A program made the position numbers and the translations under genes. Below the pieces are notes generated by a model, which searched no databases, had not been told where the DNA came from, and was given only the letters and a program-made list of their open reading frames with translations. Below, piece by piece: positions 45,608 to 56,800 of a stretch of DNA of 64,000 bases. Every line of letters starts with the position of its first letter. Within the stretch, counting starts at the first letter, position 1. The stretch is taken from NCBI GenBank assembly GCA_015143295.1, contig CM026554.1, positions 50,962,627 through 51,026,626 of the forward strand. The letters are read 5' to 3'. Origin of the DNA: Tetracentron sinense (lineage: Eukaryota; Streptophyta; Magnoliopsida; Trochodendrales; Trochodendraceae).

Positions 45608-48050
45608 TTCAGCTTGATCAAGCTTGACCGAGCTAAAATTTGATTCAAGGCAAGTCAAGCCAAGCTCAGGTTGTCTCAAGCTTGATTTGTAGGGTTATTT
45701 TCATCAATTTTATATAATTTTAATTACAAAAATTATTATTAAACTGAAATATAATAAAAAATTAATTCATTCATACAAAAAAAATAAGATTTGGAAGGTT
45801 TTTATTTATATTAAAGGTAAACACATAGTTGCCGGAAAATTATGTACAAGGTGGGAAGCTCGCTTCCTCGGACAAACTCGCTTCCTAGGAAGCTCATTTC
45901 CTCAAACAGACTCTCTTCCTAGGAAGCTCGTTTCCATCACGTCTCATCTAGTAGTCAAATGAAGCTGTATGTGTGAAGTGATGTGGTAGACCACAATCTA
46001 TAGCTTAGGGTGTAGACTCTAAGTAAGTATCGTTAGTTTGAAACCTAAGGCACCTACTTTTCCACAAAAATCTCATGTAAGATAAAATCATACGTATAAC
46101 TACCCATAAATAACATAATGGGAACGATGAGTCTATATCTCATTTATCGCTTCCCGTTTCCTAAGGTTTTTTGAGTATCACTTCTTGCTTCTCGCTTTCG
46201 TTTTGCTTCTCACTCTGGTAACTATGGGTAAACATAACACACTATCACACACGCACACAAACCTTGGTAGCACAAGCTACCGCAACCAAGATTTGGGAGT
46301 TGAGATCAAGGTTTTTGCCCTATTAACCTCCCTAACTTGCTTTGTTTATTGTCTCCTAACCTTATTATAAGTTTAAAAAATATCATAAGTTGTGATAAAA
46401 TATATATATATATAATTTTAAGTTAAGTCGAAAGCTGATCTGAACCCTAAACGAGTCGAGTCATCGGCTTGAGCCCTAAACGGGTTGAGCCAAATCAAAC
46501 AATGACTTACTCGTGTTCAATTTCTTTTAGCATTCAAACTCAAATAAAAGTTTGGCTTAGTTCATTCGAGCCTAAAATGACAACTTGAGCTTCGCTTGTA
46601 TTGCATTGTTATTAGGATGAGCAGGAAATTTATGTGGAGTTCTTCATATGTATTTTGAGGAGAAAATTATGATGAGCAATCCTTTCATTATTTTTTGTGA
46701 GGGGTTGACATTAACCAATAAAAATAGGACACTTAATCTGTTTGCCCATCAATTTTAAAATCCGTGTATAATTTAGCATTACATATCCAATGGGTTTAGT
46801 GGGAAAAATCAGGTGTCTCATTTTTAATTATTCAGCTTGATCAAGCTTGACCGAGCTAAAATTTGATTCAAGTCAAGTCAAGCCAAGCTCAGGTTGTCTC
46901 AAGCTTGATTTGTAGGGTTATTTTCATCAATTTTATATAATTTTAATTACAAAAATTATTATTAAACTGAAATATAATAAAAAATTAATTCATTCATACA
47001 AAAAAAATAAGATTTTGAAGTTTTTTTTTTCTATTAAAGGTAAACACATAGTTGCCGGAAAATTATGTACAAGGTGGGAAGCTCACTTCCTCGGACAAAC
47101 TCGCTTCCTAGGAAGCTCGTTTCCTCAAACACACTCTCTTCCTAGGAAGCTCGTTTCCATCACGTCTCATCTAGTAGTCAAATGAAGCTGTATGTGTGAA
47201 GTGATGTGGTAGACCACAATCTATAACTTAGGGTGTAGACTCTAAGTAAGTATCGTTAGTTTAAAACCTAAGACACCTACTTTTCCACAAAAATCTCATG
47301 TAAGATAAAATCATACGTATAACTACCCATAAATAACATAATGGGAACGAGGAGCCTATATCTCATTTCTCGCTTCCCGTTTCCTAAGGTTTTTTTTAGT
47401 ATCACTTCTTGCTTCTCGCTTTCGTTTTGCTTCTTGCTCTGGTAACTATGGGTAAACATAACACACTATCACACACGCACACAAACCTTGGTAGCACAAG
47501 CTACCGCAACCAAGATTTGGGAGTTGAGATCAAGGTTTTTGCCCTATTAACCTCCCTAACTTGCTTTGTTTATTGTCTCCTAACCTTATTATAAGTTTAA
47601 AAAATATTATAAGTTGTGATAAAATATATATATAATTTTGAGTTAAGTCGAAAGCTGATCTGAACCCTAAACGAGTCGAGTCATCGGCTTGAGCCCTAAA
47701 CGGGTCGAGCCAAATCAAACAATGACTTACTCGAGTTCAATTTCTTTTAGCATTCAAACTCAAATAAAAGTTTGGCTTACTTCATTCGAGCCTAAAATGA
47801 CAACTTGAGCTTCGCTTGTATTGCATTGTTATTAGGATGAGCAGGAAATTTATGTGGAGTTCTGCATATGTATTTTGAGGAGAAAATTATGACGAGCAAT
47901 CCTTTCATTATTTTTTGTGAGGGGTTGACATTAAACAATAAAAATAGGACACTTAATTTGTTTGCCCATCAATTTTAAAATCCATGTATAATTTAGCATT
48001 ACATATCCAATGGGTTTAGTGGGAAAAAACAGGTGTCTCATTTTTAATTA
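45608..48050. repeat. Tandem duplication of a ~1.22 kb AT-rich repeat
   Basis: Unit 1 (45608-46830) and unit 2 (46831-48050) are direct neighbours in the same orientation, starting TTCAGCTTGATCAAGC and ending TTTTTAATTA. They differ by only scattered bases and small indels, so the event is recent. Each has CAAGCTTGACCGAGCT and GAGTCGAGTCATCGGCTTGA motifs like those in plant hAT-type repeats. Each holds an identical short frame that is not a credible gene. Confidence 0.92.
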
Positions 48051-49299
48051 TTTTTTATGTTGGTGCACTTACCAAAAATGATGGCCACGTTATACAATTT
48101 GCTATGGACAATGTATGGATGGGAAAGTAACCAAGAAAGTCAAAACACAAAATTCACTCGTCCCAAAAAGGGAGAGGATTGCGACGAGCACCCCCCAACA
48201 CATTTTCTATCCATAAAACAAAGCATAAATGAGGAGTGCTACCCCAGTCTCAAAATTCAAAAAAAAAAAAAATCACTCTTACCGTGGGTGTAACATGTGG
48301 CATTGCTACTACGAGTATTATCGAGCTGGGCCGAGCCAAGTGGTGGTGTGCTAAGCGAGCTTGAATATCAAGCTTAAGCGTGGTTGTTTATTGAATAAAC
48401 AAGCTCGAGCTTTAGTAAATGAATTTGAGCCGAGCTCATGTAATTCGACAGTAGCTTGGTTCATTGGATATACTACATATATTAAGCGAAAACTTCATTT
48501 TATTATCACAGGTAAAGATAAAGAAATTACTGGGTTAACTAAAATTTTAGTATAAGTTTATAATTGTGTAAAGAGTATTCTTATCATGTAAAATAGATTA
48601 TATGATATTAATCTTTACTAGTATATACTAAATATACTTAATGTTAGTATTTAAATGAAGTAAGTATATTTTAAATATTTTAGTGTGTATATATATACCG
48701 AGCTGTTAACAAGCCGAGTACTTGCGTGCTTTAGCTTGGTTCGTTAATTCAACGAGCTTTAAAATTTAATTCAGGCTTAGCTAGTTTATTAAATAAACAA
48801 GCTCGAGCGAGCTATTAATGAGCCAAGCTTGATTGTTCACGGGCAACATGATTCTTTAACCTCCCCTGATTACTTCCCCTTCAACGACTTAAAAAAAAAA
48901 AAAAAAATTTCCAAAAAGGAGCAATTGATGGTTTATATCGTTACCACAGTGAGAGCTTGGAAGTCTGTGACTGGGCTAGCATTTCTCAACATAAAAAATA
49001 GTTATTTTTTTAGGCACACCCAAGCCCTAGTTCTTTCATCTCCCGATATTTTATTTATAGTGATGGTGCAGAGACCTCTCATTCACGATGAGTTTACTTG
49101 TTCATGACATGTTGATAAGTTGTTCACGGTGAGTTTACTTGTTCATGACACGTTGATAAGTTGCCAGTGAAACATTATGGTGATTATTGATGTTATACTG
49201 CGGTACTTTTGAAAAAGCCTATTTGGATTGTTGGTGTGCACATATGTTATTGGATGAAATGCATATTTTTAAATATTTTTCCTTTCGTTTTATGAAATA
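48051..49299. other. Repeat-derived DNA with GAGCTCGAGC motifs
   Basis: At about 48320-48840 AGCTCGAGCTTTAG, GAGCCGAGCTCATG and AAGCTCGAGCGAGC motifs surround an AT-rich core, as in the MITE at 23.9 kb. Ends were not resolved. A short direct repeat (GAGTTTACTTGTTCATGACA) lies at about 49089-49150. Confidence 0.4.
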
Positions 49300-49575
49300 C
49301 TAGTGGGTGGCACGTGCGATGCACGTGAGAGCGAGGGGAATGAGTTAACCACAGTTAATAGGAGTTAAAAGGGACATGTGTTGACTTGTGGGTGCGATTG
49401 AACTCTCCCCAAGTTCAATCGCGATTGACTATGATTCTATTCTTTAAATAGATAGATGAGGGTAGTTTGGGAATTAAAGTAAAATATTGAATTAAAGTTT
49501 TGTTTTATATAAGGGTAGTTTAGGAATTTTGGAAAATTCAAGCTACGCCTGCCTCTCCCATTATAATAGTAAATA
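49300..49575 (-). mobile_element. Non-autonomous Helitron, 276 bp
   Basis: This is a second copy of the 23.4 kb Helitron. On the minus strand it reads TTTACTATTATAATGGG near the start and ends with the hairpin CACGTGCATCGCACGTG followed by CCACCCACTAG. It sits between A (49299) and T (49576). The 5' TC has decayed to TA. The centre keeps the ATTGAACTC/GAGTTCAAT palindrome. Confidence 0.85.
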
Positions 49576-49612
49576 TAAATATACATATATGACCATTCAT
49601 TCTTATAAAAAT

Positions 49613-49868
49613 GGGGGTGCTGTTAGACTATTAGGTGCACCCCAATACCAGTATTTGATGATTGTATCCTGTTTTGTATTTAAATGTTTTTCAACATCCA
49701 ATCCCTCTCTAAAACCTAAAAATGGTCTTCTTAAAAAAATTAGGGCGGTGTTAGACTATTAGGTGCACCCCAATACCAATATTTGATGATTGTACCTTGT
49801 TTTTGTTTTTAAATGTTTTTCAACTCCCCATCCCTCTATAAAACCTAAAGCAAAGCCAATAAAAAAAG
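49613..49868. repeat. 128 bp tandem duplication
   Basis: Two neighbouring copies of a segment with GTTAGACTATTAGGTGCACC and CAATATTTGATGATTGTA, offset by 128 bases, with moderate divergence. Confidence 0.8.
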
Positions 49869-50230
49869 AAAAGAGAAAAATAATCCTGAGTGATTCTAAC
49901 ATCCCACCTCCAAAAGCTTTCCGTCAACCCAACTCTACTCAATAATATTCTATGCATATTTTCCAAATCTACTCACCCCTATAGTTTTCCAAAAAGAAAT
50001 CACTATTTCTTGTATTTTTTTCAATATCATTTTCATTGCCAACTATAAGGCCTATAACGGAAAGTCCTATACCCTTTCAATTTCATTTCTCTTTTTTCTG
50101 CAAGTTCCTTATCCTGCACACCCACATCCAATGATGGATTATTTCATGCTCATCAAACCCAGATGCAGTCCCAATCCTTATAATTAACAAGTCCAATTAT
50201 TCTCTTCTCGCGAAAAACAAAGGCAAAGAC

Positions 50231-52035
50231 TGTAGAGATCCGAATTTTCTTTCTTGCCTTTAATACAATTAATAAGGGTAGATTAATCTTTTATTATATT
50301 TTATGCATATTTAATTATATCTAAGCAGTGTACAGTAGTTTATATGTTTACCCTGTTTTGTGCGACGATCGATCGTACTAACGTGACGATCGATCGTCTT
50401 GTACCATAAAATTTGGGAAGCTTCTGTTTTTTTGACGATCGATCGCAAGTCACGATTCAGGTTTTTAAAAGAGTTACAGAAACCAGAGTTTTAAACCCCT
50501 GGGTTATAAATAGAGGTTATATTTCGAGGGTTTTAGGGTTCTAATTATTCTAAACTTAATTTGGCAAATGAGATGATAAAACCCTAGGTTTTCAAGAGAG
50601 TTTTAGTTTGGAGATGAAGAAATTGCTTAAGGGAGAAGAAGATTAGCTTGGATATCAATCCCAAAGCTTCAAGGAGCTTCATCTAGTGATTTGGATATAA
50701 TGGAAAGATCTCAAAGGTCGATATTTTCTTCTAATCTAACTCTATTATTGATCTATTGTATGATTTCACATGACTAGATAAGATTATTGAATGTTTATTA
50801 TGAAAATGAGTTGATTACTATGTTTGAGGTTTAAAATGAGTTATTAAATGTATTTGATGATTTTGTGAAATATGCTAAAGGGAATGAATATTGTATTAAA
50901 GTATGTGATGTTTATATTGAATTAGATATATGTAAATGATAATAGATGAATTGAATGACATAGATATGGTTTGTGAATGAAGGGAAATGATAATGCATGA
51001 GCTTTGATTATATGGTTATGTGGATAGATATGAATGGATGATGGAGTGTGAATAATGAAGGAAAGGCATTGGCTCGTGAATAATGTGTGGATCACGACAC
51101 TCAAGCACAAGTTCACATGTGTGGTAGATTACAAGTCTCACGTGTACACAAACATGATACAGATATTGCATGAACACTGAAAACTAGACATTGAAATACA
51201 AGTACAAGTACACGAACAAAAACATTGCATGATTTTACAAGGATCCTAATATCTCAAGTAGTTCCGATAATCGTTGATGTTTTTCATGGATAAGATTTAA
51301 AGTCCTGAATAATTATTATGAACATTTGATATCTAAGAACTCTAGGCTTACCCTTTTGTCAATGCATCTTCATAGATTTAATACAAAGACTTCGATGACT
51401 ATTTGATGGGAAAACAAGCATGCATGAAACTCATACTACAAGTTCAAGAGTTATATAAATACACGAGTTAAGATGATGTCAAAATATGTTCACATGTTTC
51501 CGCACTCTGATCTTGTACATGTTATATGGAACTGTTATTAATTATGTAATTATCGCATAAAATGGATATTGATTATTGCTATTGTTAATTAGATTAGATA
51601 TCTGCTGAGTATTTTCAATGCTCAATCGACCTGTTATTTTCTTCAGATTTAGAGCCAGAGTCTGTAGGTGCACCGTGGATTGAGGAAGCCTATCAGGATA
51701 AAGCAGAAGTTGAAGGTGAACCATTCGCTGAGGGTGGTTGGAACCTTGACCAATTCCCTTATTATTAGTTCTTTTCAGTTCAGTTTTATTGAGAGATAAT
51801 TTGTATTAGACTTGAAACCTTTATAGTGGATGTTGTTTTAGTTTATGTTTAAGGATTTGAACATATACTGGTTTATGATATATTAGATGAGACCTTTTGT
51901 GTTAAAATTTTTTTATAGTTGCTATTTTGGAGTATTTATCTTTTAGTTGTCTTTTGTCATTGAGGCTAAGCAGACAAGTAATGTAGTGGGCTCAAAGTTC
52001 CATTATGTCTAAGATGGGGTTTTGAGGTCTTTACA
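50231..52035 (+). mobile_element. Solo LTR, about 1.8 kb
   Basis: It begins TGTAGAGATCCGAATTTTC and ends GAGGTCTTTACA. It is flanked by AAGAC (50226-50230) and AAGAT (52036-52040), a 5-base duplication with one C-to-T change. Near the start are three ACGATCGATCG motifs (50365-50376, 50386-50397, 50435-50446) and, further in, a TATAAATAG box (50505-50513) that would drive transcription from U3. No coding region is present. Confidence 0.75.
50505..50513 (+). promoter_or_regulatory. TATA box of the solo LTR
   Basis: TATAAATAG stands about 275 bases into the LTR, as expected for a U3 promoter. It sets the plus-strand orientation of the LTR. Confidence 0.5.
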
Positions 52036-52040
52036 AAGAT

Positions 52041-53704
52041 GATCCAAGTATCGAAGGAGAGCACCAAATAATTAACTTCAAACAGTATGTGAAGTGTAGA
52101 TTCCTTCATTTGCATTGCCTAACACTATGACTGGTGTGTAGTTATACATTTTATAGGTACTTTTTTTGGCGCATTTGAGTAATTTTATGAATTTAATAGT
52201 GTGCAATCAATAATATGTAATAATGAGGTACAATCATGAAATATTTTGGATGCGCATAGCACCATCCAAAAATTAACATTGTCTTCGTAAGTTTTAAGTT
52301 TGGTGTATAGTTAGGAACTTTATAGATAAATTTTGTACATATTGGTGTGTTATTTTTTATTTTTTTACTTATTGATGTCCAATAAGAAATATCAAGCAGT
52401 GTTAGTGACACTTTGATTTAATGTGCGTTCTAAACAGTTCACATATTTGTATCACATCTTCGATGCAATATGTGGAATTTCCTTGATTGCCCCCCTAACT
52501 TAGGATTATTCCTCAAATACCCATTGTTTAAAAATCATAAAGATGAACATTTTTTCCATAAGTTAATATCTATGAAAAGTCTTAAATACCCATCAATTAC
52601 CACCAATACTAAAAAGAAGTTTTTTTAAAGGAGGAAAAGAGAGGTTTATTTACGTACATGAGAGGGAGAAGTTCCTGTCGCAAAGCTCGCACGAAGCTCC
52701 TCACTCCTCTCATCTTACCCTCAAAAGAAGTTTCTTACATAAAGATAAAAATAACTTACAAATTCTCGAGTTTTAATGGAGTTTTTGCACGCACATGTTG
52801 ATTAGGTCGATACGGTATGTCGATACTACTGTCCACATATGTATCAACCTATCATCTTCAACCTAGGAACAAAACCTAAATTGTCAACTTTTTGAGTATC
52901 GACCGTACTTACACTATAAACCATTAAAACTAAACGAAAAGAGTCGAAAAAATTAGATAACATGTAACTTAAGATTTAAAATCATATATGCAGTCATTAT
53001 AAGTCTTGTTATTGGATTAATTATACATGCAATGAATTTAGCTATATAAAGAAAAAAACAATGAATGAAGGTTTTTCATCAATTACTTTTTTTTTTCGTT
53101 AATATGTTATCTCATGTTCTTGATGATCTTACTTGCTACAATTGAAGCAAAATATCTTTAATCAGAGTTATGTGCATTGGTTGAAATATTGTTGGTTCTT
53201 ATTTACTGAGGAGTGCTAGTCCGAGTCGCATTTATGGAGATATTTCATTATTTTAACATTCTAAAAAGCAGAGAATGTTTGACATTTGTAGCGCCCCAGT
53301 TGCGTATTTGGAAGATTTGCGACTGCCCTCGGATTGTCCACGGCGAAGTCAGAAAAGGCTCTCGGACAACCATAGACTAAGGGACATGTGACGTTAAAAA
53401 GGGGAAAAGTTATTTCATTTTCTCCTCATGATTTTGACTTATCCTTGCTTGATATCTCTTCTCTTCTGCACCTTATCACCCTTCTGCACCTTATCACCAT
53501 GTGTTTACTTGGAGAAGTCAAAATCATGGGGTTAGAATAGTCAAAAAAACCATTATTTTTCGTTGTATTTGGAGAACAATAGAGGGGGCAATCAGGGAAA
53601 TTCACACTTAGCATCCCGCCCGATCCACGATGAACATTCATTTCAAAATCTCTATCTGGCAGTCTACACCATCTATTGCTCGAAACCCTAATATCTTCAG
53701 CAAC
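52041..53704. other. Intergenic DNA with a possible LTR fragment
   Basis: TGTAGCGCCCCAGTTGCG at 53286-53303 resembles the start of a gypsy LTR, but no matching end follows. An 18 bp unit (TTCTGCACCTTATCACC) is repeated in tandem at about 53464-53499. Otherwise nothing was recognised; the last few hundred bases are probably the promoter of the helicase gene. Confidence 0.4.
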
Positions 53705-53834
53705 CCTAACTGTATCGTCTGGAACCCTAATTCATATTTCTCTCTTGTTTACTGTTAGTGAACAGGATCTCCTAACTGTATTGTCTGAAACCCTAATTCA
53801 TATTCCTCCTGTTTACTGTTAGTGAACAGGATCT
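53705..53834 (+). repeat. 66 bp tandem repeat in the helicase gene leader
   Basis: Two copies of a segment with CCTAACTGTATYGTCTG, ACCCTAATTCATATT and TTTACTGTTAGTGAACAGG lie just upstream of the ATG at 53868, in what is probably the 5' UTR. Confidence 0.85.
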
Positions 53835-53867
53835 CCACTCTTGGCTCTGAATCCAGTTCATGAAACC

Positions 53868-56800
53868 ATGGAAATCACGGAAGAACAGATGAAGAGAGCC
53901 GAAGCGAACAGATTGGCTGCTCTGGAGAAGCGTAAAGCCGCAGAAGCCAAGAGACAAGATGTATGGAAGCTTTTCAAGTGCCGCAAGATTTCGCCGCAGC
54001 CCAATGCATTTCCGAAGCCAGAAAAGCTGTTGGCTGATGCGATATCGAAGCCTGAAAAGGCGCTCTCTGAAAAATTCCGCGCCAGACTAGAAATCTGTTC
54101 TCCCGATTCATTTTCCGTTACGCCGGAGGCAGTACGGGGGTTTACATATCCTGGAGAAACCGAGTGCCTGCAGAAGCTGAATGATTGCCTCTCGCTGGTA
54201 AGAACTGTTTAGATTGATCCGCATTTCATAGTTAGGGTTTGTATTTATTCATTTAGCATGCTTTCCATGGTTTTTTTTTTTGGACAACTGGTTTGATTTT
54301 GTCTTCTTTTTGCTCAAATAATGTAAATGTGTTTGAATTTCTTAGATGTTGCCATTAGAATTTATGTTCTTTTGACTTTTGATTAGGTCGTGCCCTCGCA
54401 CTATACTCAAAATCACAGTGGTGGAAAGGCTTCTGTTTATAAGCTCAGAGATTATGACATGGTTGTAAGATGCTTAAAGAATTCCAAGGTCATTGAACTT
54501 CAAGAGATTCCTTGGGGAACATTTAATGTTGTCGAGACACTTTCGCAATCCTTTATTGCTGAGCGTTGGATACCTTGCAGGCCGGAACATATGTCGGATG
54601 ATGAGGTTGATAAATTGATAGGGGGGCTACCAAAAATGTTATTAAGTGCACTTCTTCCTTTCCAACTTGATGGTATCAGATTTTGTTTGCGAAGGGGTGG
54701 GCGGTGTCTCATTGCAGATGAGATGGGGCTAGGGAAAACTCTCCAGGTAAAATTTTAAAAGGCACAATTTAGGTTCTTCTGTTGTATTGTACTAGAGTCA
54801 TGCTCTTTGTATGGGCCCAATAATTTGTCCGCCTTGTGAGTGTTTCAGATGTTTGATGTCCTTTATTTTATTAATAAGGGTAATAAATGAGCCTTTTTTG
54901 TGTTTTAGGATGTTGAATATCCTATGCAGTGTTTCGAAAACTCAACTCCAAAATTTGGTCAAAACTCGTCCGAGTAATAACAACTAAAACTTGAGCAAAT
55001 ATAATATTTTATTAATATTTGTTTATTTAAATATCGTATAAATAATGATACAATATATATATATATATATATATATGAATTAAAATTATAAAAATTGAAA
55101 AATATTTAAAATATTAATGAATTACAGGATTATTAATGTTAAATTATATAAATCATCAATTATCATCCATCGATCATATAATTAGTGAAATTTAGCTGGA
55201 TCTCAACTGATTTTTGGTGAATAGAGAATCCCTCCCAAATGATAAACAAAATAATACATAATTTTTTAGCAACAAAGTATACTATTACTCAAGGAAGGAA
55301 AAAAAGCAAATGAAGACCAAATTGATTCTGATCTATAGCACCTAATGAAGAACTAATGCATAAGCATTGACATGGAGAGAAAACTGCTAGAAAAGGTAAC
55401 CTCAATATTCAATACACATATGGGAGGGAAAGTGCAAGTTACGTAGAGCAATATCCTTGACAGATTTAATTTTAGTCATACTATTTACTGCAAATCCTTA
55501 TAAGCCAAATTTATTTCATAGTTGAGAGAGAAACTGATGCTAGAGACAATGCTAGGCTCTATTCACGAAAAAAATGGTGAAGAAAAAAGAGAGTGAAAGA
55601 AAACATGCTCCGTTGAGTCGATTGGGTTGAGTAAACTTGGTTGACTCGGTTGAGTTACTTGCCTTTGTTGGGAGAAATTGAGTTTATTGACTAGTCGGCT
55701 CTAAACTCAGTCGAGTCGAGTCGATTCGGCGTAGTTTTGAGTTGACCCATTGAGTTTTAAAAGTTAAAACACTGGTTCTATGCAACACTACTAAAGTCAT
55801 CTTAAAAAGGGGACTTTCTAGAGGAGTTTTAAAAGTTATGACATTCAGTTGAAAAGAAAGTAATATCAATGTAGTCAAGGCATTGCCTAGGCGACTCCTA
55901 GGTGGTCGCCTAGGTGTTTTTGGGCCTTAACTGCCTAGGCGCCCTCTAGCGGGCGAAAGTCATTGGGCGACTGCCTAGGCATCTAGGCACTGGGCGCCGG
56001 GCGGTTGTCTAGGCGGTCCATACAAAACCTTTTCTAAAAACCTATTTTAAATCCTTTGTAAACCCTATTTTAAAAATCTCCTTTAAAACCCTATTTTAAA
56101 AATCTCCTTTAAAACCCTATTTTGTAATATCTTTTAAACCCTATTTTAAAAGAGCAGTGATTAGCCCACCACGCGACTATGTAGTCAAATGTCGTGTCCA
56201 CGTCTCCCTTTTAATCCCTTTTAACTTTTAAGGCTTTAACTATGGTTAAGCTTAAGAAAATTAATATTTTTAAAGGTTAGATTGCTTAACCCTTGGGTGA
56301 GTGAATCTTAACCACAGTTGATGGGTGTTAAAAAGGGGGACATGGACCAATGAGGACCGCACATTCCACCACATAGTGGAATACGACGATAAGTTGTTTA
56401 TTTCCCCATTTTAGAACCCTCTTTAAAACCCTCTTTCAAAACCATCATTTAAACTCTTAAACCCTATTTAAAAACCCTTTTTTAAAGTCTAAAAACACTA
56501 TCTTAGGATATAGGTGGTGCATTTAAATTTAAAAAGCGACATCCAGAGACGCAAAACCAACTTAAAAGTTAGAAAATTTCAAACTAAGTATATATCTATT
56601 ATTTATATAATATGTGTATATATTAATTTTACATTATATATATTTAATATATATAATTTAATTATTTTTATCGCCTAGGCATCGCCTTGCCTAGCGAGGC
56701 CTAATCGCCTAGACACCTTGACTACACTGAGTAATATTAGAATAGTTCAAAGAACACAAGAAAGTTAACCATTAAAATTAGATGGAATTTTACTGACAAG

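Noticed and set aside
46185-47594. Two near-identical 61-codon frames as a duplicated small gene
   Set aside because: They are identical only because the 1.22 kb repeat is duplicated; there is no domain, no conserved start context and the surroundings are transposon-like.
53841-53867. Nine-codon extension of the helicase N-terminus
   Set aside because: It starts with TTG. The ATG at 53868 has a good context (ACCATGG) and the family-like start MEITEEQ.
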